Origin: Gentiana macrophylla
Lineage: Eukaryota > Streptophyta > Magnoliopsida > Gentianales > Gentianaceae
DNA: 64,000 nt
Assembly: GCA_026214975.1 (NCBI GenBank)
Contig: CM047817.1
Coordinates: forward strand, 54,246,246-54,310,245
Direction: 5' to 3'
Positions 35,860 to 47,967 of this stretch are shown here, piece after piece. A program made the translations under genes and the position numbers. The first letter of the stretch is position 1. Each line of letters starts with the position of its first letter. A model generated the notes under the pieces. That model did no database searches, had not been told where the DNA came from, and was given only the letters and a program-made list of their open reading frames with translations.

Positions 35860-37648
35860 TGTTAGATGTAATATCGTCGGATCAATCATATATTGACCCG
35901 ATTATGCAGCGGAATGCATCAGATCTATATCTAAACGAAAACAAACAACATAAATTAAAGATCTAACTACAAGGGGGTTTAAGAGCCAACCTTTTTATGG
36001 TGCTTAACTCCAAGAACGATAAATCTCCATGAACATGTGTATTGAGAAGCCACAACCTTCCAACGTGTATCTCCCAGCAACACCAGGTGGATGGTGTTTC
36101 ACGCCGCCGTACCTCCTTGATATGCTACCTAGAAAACCCGAAGTTTTCTAAACTCGAACCCAAAGAACTATAGCCGAAAATTCCAAGCTGTATTCTTTTG
36201 AAATAGGCGTGATATATGTGATGTCAAAAGGCTTGGGAGAACTCTCTTTATATAGGAGAGTAAAACTTAAGCCCCAATGATTAAATAATTAATACAAAAT
36301 CAATTATAATAATCATTTTCCCTTAAAAAGATAAATCTAAAATATTCCTAAAATTAATTTGGATATACAAAAGATTTTCGTTTCCTTAAATTATTTAACA
36401 CATAAATAATTTCATCACATGTCTTATTACTTATTGATAAAACAAATTTCCCAATAATAAATAATATAATTTTCGGCCAAGACTTGGGTAAAACCCTAGT
36501 CCACACGAAAATTCCACACTTGGGCCGAGTCCACGAAAAAAGTATTTTGCATGTATTTTATTATTCAGTCCAACTAAACAATTAATCCACATAGCAAATT
36601 AAATAGCCCAATGCACTATTTAATTATAATTGAGGTGAAACGACGAGAAAACTAATTATGCTATTTTGGGAGCCACGTCGGGGACCATGGACCCATATTC
36701 AGTAGCTACAATAAATCGAATAAAATTATTCATCAGACAGAATAATTATATCTAACCTATTAATTCCGGGATTACACAACCATAAACCCAAAACTGAACT
36801 CTATCGAATATAGAAAACTTACACTCAATTTATGAGTCGAAAGCGTCCACTGCTATAATCATTACATACGGATAAATCCTCCATAGTCTGTTCACTTCGA
36901 TTCGGGATATTTTCGTAAACCCTTCTCAAAACATATTATCATTTTTTACCATTAACCCCCTAGTGATCAATTAGTTCATAACTAATATAATATGAACTCG
37001 GCCGATCGATCAGTTTCTAGGGTTAACAAAAAAGGGAACTGTCTGTTTACTTCCCGAGGGAAGGAATGGATTCCATATGTGTGATAGCACAAAATACTCA
37101 CTCATCCTAGAATAGAGTCAACGAGAAGTGTTGGACCACATCCTACGAAGTGATCCTTACTAACACATCAAACTCCACCCTAGTCTAAGAAGTTGTCGGT
37201 GATCACCTCAGGATTGAGATTAATCCATTTATGATATTCTTGTGATTCGATAAGTCTTCTCGATCACGGAATTATATCGAGAACTCAAATCAAATTGATC
37301 CAGCCCTGTATGATTACCATCATATATAAATGCCCCATTAGGTACCCTATTACTGACAGTCCGGATAAGACTGTCACACCTAAAGTGTTCTGGGTGCATT
37401 ATTAGCAAATTAATCATGAGACCCGTACTCCGATTAATAAATGCTATGGACTAGGTTAATTTTAAGTACATCTCACTAACTAAATCCTCTTGTGTATAGC
37501 CATACACTGAGTTATGTGATTAAATAAATGAGGTACTTAGGGTTTTCAGTAGTGTCTTAATTATAAGCATACATGCATATAATAAGATGAATTATTAATT
37601 CTATCCTAAAACAATTAGATAATTGTCTTTCGGGCACTACACCTAACA
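35860..37648 (-). repeat. 3' LTR of element D
   Basis: 1789 bp; on the minus strand TGTTAGGTGTAGTGCCC to TTACATCTAACA. TATATAAA is at 36247-36254 (minus). It shares ordered blocks with the G LTR. Confidence 0.9.
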
Positions 37649-37663
37649 ATCTCCCACTTGCAC
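37649..37663 (-). other. Polypurine tract of D
   Basis: Minus strand GCAAGTGGGAGAT directly precedes the 3' LTR. It differs from the AAAAAGGGGGAAA type of the coding family. Confidence 0.7.
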
Positions 37664-40106
37664 GAAAGGCAAGTGGAATAATTGTTATAGAGCACACCCT
37701 CTATATCTATATCTACAACATTCTCCCACTTTCTCAAAACAAGTGAGACATATCCCCAAGAGTCATACCCTCCAAGCGCATCTTAGTAATTCACGTTTCC
37801 AAGTACGACCGGAGTTTGCCGCCGTAGGGTAGGTCAGTGACCCGGCGCATACTTAAAACTGAACACCATGTGACTTGGTGCACTAATCTGGTAGGTTGGC
37901 GGCTTGAGTCAATCTTTGGGATCGAAACGTCGCATTTCCATCTAATCCGGTGGTACACTTTCAACATGCCTTTGAGTCAACACTGAGGACAAGATCTACA
38001 TAACGATCATCCTTAATCCGACATAAAGCCAGAATCAGTGTTATCACTTATGTTCTAGTTTGCACCTAATTATACTAGCATATTATTCCTCATTCTCCCG
38101 AAGATACTTGAGGATTCACTAAACATCCCATTTAGTATTCATCTGCAGGTTAAGATAATCACTCCTGAGAGGTAGGGTAGACTATATCGTTGAATGCTGC
38201 ATAAATGCAAGAATATCTTAACCAAGTGAATAGATGGGATTGCCAATGATCGATTCACAAGAATTTGAGCGAATCAAATCCTTTAGTATTAATCCCGATG
38301 GCATGTTAGACTCTGACTTCAGATAACACACCCATGTTGTTTCCAACAGTTTCAGTGTTACCATTCACAAACACTAATCTACATACTACTTTACTAATAT
38401 AGATGCCCAGTCTACGAAAGACTTATGAACATTCTGGTCAAGTCCACATATTAAAATATATGACTTTGAAATGACCTAAAGGTTTGCTTTAATCCCCAAA
38501 GGATATAAGCTAGTGCAGGCATCCTGCCAAAGGTTTTTTCTGAATAAATTAAGATACCGTTAGTCTACTTAAAAAAGACTTAGGAATCACCCCTATTTTT
38601 AACGAATCCGTCATTTGTTCTTAGCTAAAACCCTTCTATTCTGAATGAATTCAGATTCCATTGTTCGGCAAGGAAGTCTCAGGGAATCACCCCTATTTCC
38701 CGCTTTCTGACGAAATCAAGCAAGCCTGAGTGGTAAGAGAGATCACGGTCTGGTTAACTCTCTACCTTTTAGGAAATCACCCCTAAATGACTCAGCTTTG
38801 CATTGAAAGTTAAACTTTCCTATTCATTCGACTCTTCTCCGTGTAGTTCCAGTTACTCCCACTGGGCCTGAGATACTCAGGTGGTTCTACAAGAGTTTTA
38901 ACAGATTTGGAGTATCATACTCCATTCACAGGGTTATGGCTTTTAAACCAACCTCTATGATCAGGATCCTATACAGTCCACGAAGGACTATAGGTCATCA
39001 ATATACCCTATAGACCATAAGGTCCTGCAATGGGTAATGGACAAACCATACTCCCACTTCGTTTGGGGTGGAGTGATATACTGATCTAGTTTAGTAGTTT
39101 TTATTAGTGTTATCACCAACTGCCGGTGTTGGATGTGGACTGAACAAATCAGTTAGTAACATCTTGAGTAAAAATACTTCAAGATCTAAGGTTGTTATTT
39201 ATAGACTCTATCAGACCAAGTTTGACAGTATCACCGTCATTCTCTGATTTTACGAGTTTTATAACCAACATTTACTCAATGCCTTAAGATATTTCACGAC
39301 CTGAACGTGTACGCAAAATTTCCAGTCCTACCTTCAAGCACTAAATGCTAAATATCTATATTTACGGAAGTGGGGTGAACCGGATTCACTCCTTATCCAC
39401 AAATGCATATGCATCTTTTAGGTAGACTTCTCGGTTTTTCATTACAATAGTTATTTTGCAACCAATATCTTAAATGAGTTCAGCAGCGTATCGTAGCACA
39501 TCAATAACTATATAAGGCAAATTTATGGTGTATCCCTTAGTGAAAACATTTCACTGGGAGGCAGGCCGAGCATCAGTCCCGAAGACTACGCAATAACCTA
39601 TTTATGAGTATGGAATACTCTATCTCTGGTGAAATCAGAGATTTCCTCCAAATATGTTGGACAAACTTACCGGAGTCTTGAATAGTTGTCAGAAAAGATG
39701 TCACTACTTCAAAAAACTCCCATTAGCTTGTACATTTCATATGATCCCGAATGTTGTTATGAACAAGCTATGTTACTTCTTTAAATCTATTACCCTTTCC
39801 TGATTGAAAGGAAACTTAGGCATTGTTCCTTTGAGACAGTGTTCCTTTGACTGGGAGATAAGAATCAAACTAAGCCAGTCTTCAGATATTGTCTTTAGGG
39901 AATATGTACTAATTAATAGAAATAAGCGTTTATAAAATACGGAAACCATTTGCGTTTATATATTTTAAGATGCGTTACTAATACCTTTTCAGCAATGTTA
40001 AGTGGTTCTGACTTTATCAAACAAAAGTCCGAGTCTTAGGTTCATGCTACGAATGTTATATTTATCGTCAATAAGACAAACAAATTATCTTATTGAAAAT
40101 GAATAC
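37664..40106 (-). other. Element D interior, 3' part, non-coding
   Basis: No ORF of note. The word GAATCACCCCTA, or a near version, occurs near 38583, 38693 and 38773. AGGTCAGTGACCCGGCG at 37831-37847 recurs at 53448-53464 in the 5' part. The last five bases, AATAC (40102-40106), are the target duplication of B. Confidence 0.7.
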
Positions 40107-41813
40107 TGTTGGTCCCTTGGAAAGGCTAACACAAGTTTAGAGGGGGGGTGAATAAACTTGTCCCTAAAAATGGATTTTAAACAACTTAAAAATTCAATTA
40201 AAACTTGTGTGGAGTTAAGCTGACAAAGCTAAGATTAAGTCAAACTGACTTAAGCTGAAACTGAGTCAACCGGCAGCGGATATGATTTTAGCCTTTTTCT
40301 TGATCTTGTTATTTACGTTATGAAAAATCGTGTGTTGTGAATCGAACTCGTGAATATCGGTTGATTGTGTAAGGTATAACAATCAAGTATCACAATGCTA
40401 TAAATAAATGCTGAGTAAGTAAGTAAATGCGTAAAGTAAATAAGGCAGAAATTATAGAGGTTCCAGGTGGTGTAATCCTGTCAATCCTCTCTTCCTCTGT
40501 GGTGCGGAGGAAAATTCCACTAGAACTTCTTGAGGTGCCTTTGTTACAAAAAGTCCTAAACAATAGTCCTTGGCTAATCCTAGCGTCACTATCTAAACAA
40601 TTGTAGAGCAGGTAGAATGGCTGCTCTCCAAATGCTTGAACAAGCTGGTCCTTGGAGGGTACACGTATGCCTCTTCACCACTACCACCACAAACACAGTC
40701 TACCCGATCGCTTGTCACAATCTGTCCTTGGCGAAACCTTCCCTGGTTTTCTTCACGATCTAAAACCTTTGATGTGAAATCAAAGTTAATGAGAATCAAA
40801 TAAATTGATTCTTGTTTGTGGTTCTTCAAAGTGTTGGATCCTTGATAGATTCTTTGTAGCTTGAACACTTGAAGAAATACTAGATATGATCTTTGTTAAA
40901 ATTTCAGATATGATAGCAATTCGAATAAGATGATTAATGCATAAACTTGCTCGTTAAATCTTGTAAATCTCTCTTTTTGTTCCTGGGTGCAAAGTCCTCT
41001 ATTTATAGTATAAGGTCCAACGTTCATCTGGCTTAGATTCGAATTGTATCAGTGTCTCTTTCTGCAACGGATATATTTTCTGACCGTTCTGCAGTGTCAG
41101 TAACTAATCCAATGAAATTGTTTCCTTTTCAACGTTCCACTGTACTTTCAGTTGTTGGATGACTGACTTATAAAACTGAGTTTCCTTATCAGTTTTATCC
41201 TGAGTTTTCACTTGTCAGTTTTCTAACTGACTTGGAGCATTAACATAAATTTTACTCTTCTTCAAATATCAGTGCTCCAGTTTTCATCTGATTATTATTG
41301 ACTTAATCAGAGTACACCATGATTCATTATCAACTAAGAATTCATTGTCCTTATGATTCTTAGGTCTTCATACAAGATCCATAAAGTCAGTTCAGGTCAC
41401 CACAATCTTGCCTGAAGTCCAACTTTACAGTCTCGACTTGTAATCTTCATAACTGAGTTTGAACCCTCAGTTCTTCAATCTTCTAGATAAGCCAACCGAG
41501 TCTGTAACTCTCAGCGAACTTACCTTCTTCAGTTTCACGTAGGTGTGCTCTGAGTCAGTTTGCTTGTATTGGTAGTTTCTAGTTTTCTAAATGATTTCCA
41601 GCTTTTTAGTTTTACAACACGCTAATTATTACAGTGCTTGTCTGATATAACCTATACAATTATCAGACTCTAGTAAGACTTATACATTCAGTTCTAGACA
41701 TCTTTTAGCTTTTCACTATAACAGCTGGCTTCAGCACTTCATCAATGGGGTTAAGATAATACTTTGAACAAGTTAGATGAATTATCATCAAAACATAAAT
41801 TTTATTTCCAACA
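40107..41813 (-). repeat. 3' LTR of element B
   Basis: 1707 bp, TGTTGGTCCCTTGG to TTTATTTCCAACA in plus coordinates. TATAAATA is at 41000-41007 (minus). Very similar to 50246-51982, including the same CTG-to-CG type differences from C. Confidence 0.92.
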
Positions 41814-41836
41814 ATTTCCCCCTTTTTGATGATGCC
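41814..41836 (-). other. Polypurine tract of B
   Basis: Minus strand ATCATCAAAAAGGGGGAAAT abuts the 3' LTR. Confidence 0.8.
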
Positions 41837-41959
41837 AAAACTCTCCCTAAAAGAAAAGCTTAAAGATCAAAACAAAGTAAAGCAATGTAAAACTGAAAAA
41901 CTGGTTTTCATTAGAATGAGCAAAAACTGGATAAGTACATTATGTTCAAATAACTGTGA

Positions 41960-44299
41960 CTAAAGACTAAGCTTCTTTTTAGCTTTTTGCATGACTGAGT
42001 CATATTTTCTTGCTTTTTCATACAGTCGAAAATCTTCTTCTAGCTTGGAGTCTTCCTTTGAGAAAGTCTTATTGTAGTCAACTTGACTACTTTCTTTCCA
42101 TCTTCTCCATTGAATTAGCTTGGGTAAGCTTGAGTCTTTTAAGTAGTAACTTTCAAATTCTGCTAGATCAGCTTTCATTTGTTCAGTCTTGTCTTTAATC
42201 TTCAGTTTATCATCAATCCTTAGATTCTTCTTGTGTTGTGCAATTTTCTGTTTTGAGTAGATATCTGACAGAAAATAGTTCAAGGATTCTTCGAATGTTC
42301 TGTCCTTGTACTTGGCTTTAATAGGATTGAAATCTTTGTTAAACTGTGTCCACATATCCTTTGTAAGAGTAACTCTTTTGTCTCCAGGATGACTGTATTT
42401 TTCAATAAGTTGATTATCAGTTAACTCTTTTTTCAAAGATTTGGGATCTGAACGGTAACGTTGTAGTTCTTCTTCAAGTCGCTTCATCTCTCCAAGTAAC
42501 TTCAGCTTTTCTTCTTCAGCTTCCCCCTTTTTGGCATCATACAACTGATCTACCAGGGCATGAGTTGCCTTTTGATCTTCCGAAATCTGACGCTGAGAAG
42601 CAAGTACTTCCTTAAGCTGAGTTTCCAACCCGTAGATATGTTGATTCATATGCCAATGAGCCTGAGCATGAGTTTCTCTGTCTACTGCGGTTGTATTTTC
42701 GAGTTGTTGCTTGAGTAGCACAATTTCTGAAGCAGAACTTGAACTTGCTTTGTGAATCATCTCTAATCTTGCATGAACTGAAACATCAGTTCTAGTTCTA
42801 TACTCAAGATATCCAGAGATGTTTGATAAAAGACTGTTCTGTGTGTCTCTCTGACTGAGTACAATTTTCAAGTTTTCATGAACTTTGGCTAATTCATCCT
42901 TAGATAGACAGTCAGAAGGATCATATGTATCTTCAATCTGGTCCTTGTCCTGAGTATCATCAGGAATAACCATCAGTTGTCGGGCTTCATCAGCTGCCCG
43001 CTGAGTGTCAGTTGTCTGATTTCCAACTGGCAATTCTTCTTGTTGTGGTTCAGTTTGCTTTGCTACAGGTTGAGGTTGAGTAATTGGTTGCAAACCGTAG
43101 TTTCATCAGTTTCTTGTCTCGATTTTCCATCATCACCATCATCGTTCTTCTTTGAACTGTCTTTAGATGATGTTCGACTCCTCTTCTTTTGCTAACTCAT
43201 TAAATCTTTTAAAGCAATTGTCAAGAAATTCTTTTATAGGAAGCAGAGAATAAAGATCTCTAACTTCCAATGTCTCCAAGAGTAACTTCTCTTCAGTTGC
43301 AAACTAATGTCTCAAAACCTTCGGTTGAAGTTTCATTTTCATCATCTTGATGATTCTATCGACTTCAAAATTGGTCTTTGATTTACGAACCGTTGTCTCT
43401 GTAATGGCGAGAAGTACGATCTGTAGTGACTTCAGTTTGTTGTTGTCGTTCCCCCTTGCAACTGATCTTCCTTCTATTGAACTGGTTTTTCGCTTGGTGC
43501 CTCGTGTTCGACTTCCGGTTTCGACTTGCTTTAGGTTGGGAGATTGTTTCTGTGCTTTGCTTCAAAGCTTCAGTTTGCCTTGTCTTCTTTCCTTCCCTAA
43601 TCTTTTCTAAGTAAAACTGAATGATTCCACTAAGTGTTTTCTTTAGTCGGAATCTCCCATCAGTTACTTGACCTTGAGCTTGTGCTCTTTTTGCACTTTC
43701 CAACTCAGCTAGGTGTTGCTTCTTGAACTGATTTAGAATATACCCTGCCCAATTGAATTCTATTCCATCCCAGATTACGTTCATGAGATAGATACAATCT
43801 TCTGACAGTATGTTGATTCCTTTTGATTTTCCAATAACATGTCTGCTGAGCCATCTGCTGAGATGTCCAAATTCCGTTTTGATTTTATCGATATGAACAC
43901 CAGGCTGTATTGGTTCTGTATATGAAGTGATCATTGAGAGAAAAGCTTCCTTCTTCAATGATAAAGTGCCGAACTCTGTTGAGGTTGTTGTTGTGTTTAT
44001 GAAGCCAAAGAGTGACCAGAAACTCTTTCATTGAGAACAATCCGATCCTCACGAACCGTAGTTATTAAGGAATCTCTGGCCATTCGCATATTTTGCCAAA
44101 ATTGTAAGATACCTTCCACATCTCGCTTCTCTTTGAAACTAACTTCAAGGATGTTATTCAATCCTGGTTGTTTTTCGATTTTGTCTCGGACACAACTGGC
44201 TAACAAAGTGTTTTGACATAAACCTTCATACATGTCAAGTGTTAGCTCATCCAATTCTGTGATCAACCGAGTGTCTCTTGAATCATCTGAACTGGCCAT
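41960..44299 (-). pseudogene. post-pol ORF of element B (coiled-coil protein), nearly complete
   Basis: The start is the ATG at 44299 (MASSDDSRDTRLITELDELT), conserved in A and C; the open frame extends further upstream, but without conservation. Three frames cover it: 43997-44299, 43383-43958 and 41960-43093 (377 codons). The N-terminal half has FGHLSRWLSRHVIGKS and the conserved GRFRLKKTL. The C-terminal half has a long coiled-coil (EIVLLKQQLENTTAV to EEKLKLLGEMKRLEEELQRY, about 42430-42740) and ends KKAKKKLSL. No signal peptide or membrane helix is visible. It sits where Sireviruses carry an extra, env-like ORF, but its function is unknown. Two frameshifts break it. Confidence 0.8.
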
Positions 44300-44402
44300 A
44301 TGTGAGTGTGAACACACAAGTTTGATTTTTGAGAGAAGGAGTTGTAAGAGTATTTTAGAAAATAATTTGAATTTGAATAATGAATAGTGTGAACGGAGGT
44401 TG

Positions 44403-44410
44403 AATAAATA
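44403..44410 (-). promoter_or_regulatory. TATA-like site upstream of the B post-pol ORF
   Basis: Minus strand CCACCTATTTATTCAACC, 111 bp before the ATG at 44299. It is the counterpart of the TATAAATA in E and TATACATC in C. The downstream CAACCTCCGTTCACA is shared with C. Confidence 0.4.
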
Positions 44411-44776
44411 GGTGGGATATTCTGGCGGTTGAGTGGTACAACTTTTCAAATTCCATGATGGTTTCGATAACCGATCGTGTACCATTTCGACAAACGGGTG
44501 TACACACAAAATTTCGACAAAAAGAATCGTGGTAATTTAATGCGATATAATCGCCTTTGTTGATTCTATCTTATCAATCTTTGACTAACTTTGACTGGGA
44601 TGAAAACTGATGATGAGATTCAGTTTCTTGAGATAAAGTGGTCCCATCAAATTAATCAGTTTGTCAAGTTCTTCAGTTGTCAGTTTGAGATTGTTGATGT
44701 CAATGACTAATCTGTTAAGTGAGTGCACCCATTATAACAAAGATTAATCCCCTTGACGAATCTCTGGCTTAACTGA

Positions 44777-46740
44777 CTAGCTGACTTTGATTATTCCCAA
44801 CTCAGTTCTTAATTTAGCAAATATTTCTTTATCCAAAGGCTTTGTAAAGATATCTGCCACGTGATCTTGATGAGTACATAAAGAATCTGTTATATCCTTC
44901 TTTCTCGCATGATCTCTTATAAAGTGATGACGGACATCAATGTGTTTTGTCCTTGAGTGTAAAAGCTGGATTATCAAGAATTGCAATTGCACTCGATTAT
45001 CACACATTATGGGAATTGTTCCTTCTTCTATCCCATAGTCTCTTAATTGTTGTCTGATCCATAAAACTTGAGCACAACAACTTCCGGCTGCTATATATTC
45101 AGCTTCAGCTGTAGAAGTTGAAATTGAGTTTTTCTTTTTGCTGAACCATGACACAAGTCTATTTCCTAATAACTGACATGTGCCTGATGTGCTTTTTCTG
45201 TCCACTTTACATCCAGCATAGTCTGAATCTGAATAAGAAATCAGCTTGAATTCTCCTTCTTTTGAATACCAAATTCCAACTTTGTCTGTGTCTTTTAGAT
45301 ATTTCAAAGTTCTTTTCACAACTGTGAGATGACTTTCTTTTGGTCTTGATTGAAATCTTGCACATACACCGACATCAAAAGATATGTCTGGGCTATTTGC
45401 TGTAAGATAGAGTAAGCTTCCAATCATCCTTCTGTAGAGTGTTTGATCAACATCTTTACCTTCTTTGTCTTCATCAAGCCTGATGTTGGTCCCTATTGGT
45501 GTAGAAATTCCAATAGATTTCCCCATACCAAACTTTTTAATAAGTTCTCTTGTATATTTGGTTTGATGAATAAAAATTCCATCAGCTAACTGTTTAACTT
45601 GCAGTCCTAGAAAATAATTTAGTTCACCCATCATACTCATCTGAAATTTGCTTTTCATCAAGCTTGCAAATTTCTCGCATAATTGTTCATTTTCTGATCC
45701 AAAGATGATATCATCAACATAAATTTGAACAAGTAGAGTATCTTCTCCATTCTTCATCCTGAAAAGAGTTTTGTCGATTGTTCCTTTAATAAATCCATTG
45801 TACACTAGGAACTGAGATAGAGTTTCGTACCAAGCTCTTGGCGCTTGTTTGAGTCCATAAAGAGATTTTCTTAATTTGAAAACTTTATCTGCTTGATCTT
45901 TGATTTCAAATCCGGGTGGTTGTTGAACATATACTTCTTCTTCAAGAATTCCATTCAAAAATGCGCTTTTGACATCCATTTGATAAACTTTGAATTTCTT
46001 GTGAGCGTGAAAAGGCAAGAAATAATATGATTGCTTCTAATCTTGCATGATCGGTGCATAGGTTTCATCAAAGTCTATGCCTTCGCTTGAGAGTATCCTT
46101 TGGCTACAAGTCTGGCCTTGTTTCTGATGATATTCCCATCTTCATCAAGTTTATTTCTGAAGACCCATTTGGTTCCAATGATATTCACATGAGCTGGTCT
46201 ATCCACCAATTCCCATACTTGATTTCTTTCGAATTCGTTGAGTTCTTCTTGCATAGCTAAGATCCAATCTGGGTCTTTCAATGCTTCTTCAATTTCTTTT
46301 AGGTTTCGATTGAGATAGAAAGCATGCAATCATTGCATCTAGTTGATGTCTTGTTCGAACTCCAGCTTGTGTATCACCAATAACTTGTTCTTCAGGGTGA
46401 TCTCTCATCCATTGATGTGTGTGAGTTTGTAATAACCGATTTGCATTTTGTTCAACTGTTTCTTCAGAAACTGATTCTTGAACTTGTTCAACTGGATCTG
46501 AATGAAGTTGTTTAGGTTGAAGAGTGAATGGAAACTGAGGTTGATCTTGATCTGAACAATCTGAGATTTGTAATCTACCAATGTCAACTGAATTTGGTTC
46601 GTATGATCGTAAATCGAGACCGAGAAACCGGGTTCGGTGTGTCTTCGCTGCTTCACCAGGGAAGTTTGGTTCATCAAATACTACATGTATTGATTCTTCA
46701 TGCTTGAGTGTCCTTTTATTTAGTACTCTAAAAGCTTTCT
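44777..46740 (-). pseudogene. pol: RT and RNase H of element B, one frameshift from open
   Basis: Reverse transcriptase and RNase H copy the element RNA into DNA in the particle. The main frame (44777-46018, 413 codons) holds [32 protein letters not shown], the catalytic YVDD at 45710-45721 in QIYVDDIIFG, and the RNase H domain with DSDYAGCKVDRKSTSGT and STAEAEYIAA. It ends in GIIKVS at 44777. The RT start ([20 protein letters not shown], 46075-46329) and the linker (46289-46747) are in other frames. The break near 46020-46080 falls in a stretch with CTG/CAG loss. The motif set is typical of the Sirevirus lineage. Confidence 0.88.
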
Positions 46741-47937
46741 TCGACACTTGAATATCCTAGGAAAATTCCTTCATCGACTTTTAGGTGAAAAACATGAAGT
46801 TGATCTTTTCCATTATTGTGGATGAAACATTTGCTTCCAAAAGCATGAAAGTATGAAACATTTGGTTTTCTTCCATTCCAAATTTCATAAGGAGTCTTCT
46901 CATGTCTCTTGTTCATGAGAGCTCTGTTCTGAGTGTAACAAGCTGTATTAACTGCTTATGCCCAATATCTTTCAGGTAGTTTTGCTTCACAGATCATGGT
47001 CCTCCCAGCTTCTTTGAGTGTTCTGTTTCTTCTTTCAGCTACACCATTTTGTTGTGGTGTTCTGTATGACAAGTTGGTGTAACACACCATTTTCTTCACA
47101 AAGATTCAATAATCACATGTTGAGGAATTCGGTTCCTTTATCGATCTTATCTTCACAATCAAAACTCTTTTTGATTCTCAAGTCTCTTGAGAAGTTCTGC
47201 GTGAGTTTTCGCTTGGTTTCACTTTTCTTGGTTAGAAAGATTACCCAAGTGTATCTTGAAAAATCATCTACTACCACCAAAGTATATTTCTTTCCACTGA
47301 TACTAATTGGTGTAATAGGTCCAAATAAATCCATGTGTAGCAATTCTAGATGTCGTGTTGTAGAATGCTGAGACTTGGTCTTGAAACTTGCTTTAGTTTG
47401 TTTTCCTTGTTGGCATGCATCACATAAGCTGTCCTTCTTATATGATATCTCTGGTAGCCCAATGACTAGCTGCTTCTTAACAAGTGTGTTGATGTCATCA
47501 AAATTGAGATGACTCAGTTTCTTGTGCCATAGCCAACTGATTTCTGATTTGGTATGCACAAGTAGACATGTTTCAAAGAACGGCGATTGTCCAATCTACC
47601 ACGTACATGTTTTCCTTTCTTCTTCCGGCTAGGACAACTTGATAAGCCGATTTCACGATGACAACGCAAAAATCTTTATCAAAAGTGACTTTGTATCCCA
47701 TATCACAAAATTGACTTCAGCTTTGAGTAGATTGTAGTGAAGTCCTTCTACATAGGATACATTCTTGATTGTGAGTCCATTTTACGATTAAGTGCCATAA
47801 TAACCTCGGTGTATCCGGGTTTATCTTTACTTCCAAAATTGACTTTAGGTCCATCTTTTTGCAAATAAATTACTAAGACAAATCCTTGCTCTTTGTCATG
47901 TGTCTAGAGCAACCCCTTTGTCAAAGTACCAAATATC
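46741..47937 (-). pseudogene. pol: protease and integrase of element B, broken
   Basis: The protease cleaves the polyprotein and the integrase inserts the cDNA. Protease begins right after the gag-pol junction (QDIWYFD), but the active site D-S-x reads D-K-G through an indel and the frame is then lost. The integrase frame 47113-47559 holds the zinc-binding HKKLSHLNF and CDACQQGK words and the first two catalytic acids in LLHMDLFGPI and VVDDFSRYTWV. The third acid region is in a shifted frame near 47000-47060. The integrase tail (NKRHEKTPYEIWN, FHAFGSKCFIHNN) is at 46728-46916. Confidence 0.82.
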
Positions 47938-47967
47938 CTGCAACAAAAATTAAAAGGATTTAGGTAC
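47938..47967 (-). promoter_or_regulatory. gag-pol junction of B: in-frame TAA within a 30-nt GT...AG segment
   Basis: On the minus strand it starts GTACCTAAAT, holds TAA at 47950-47952 and ends TTTGTTGCAG. Gag and protease are in the same frame across it. Confidence 0.5.

Noticed and set aside
43347..43610. Plus-strand ORFs over the post-pol and pol regions of B and C (also 42977-43195, 49778-50062, 57842-58201, 47018-47371)
   Set aside because: They are antisense to clear retrotransposon coding sequence and have no features of their own.
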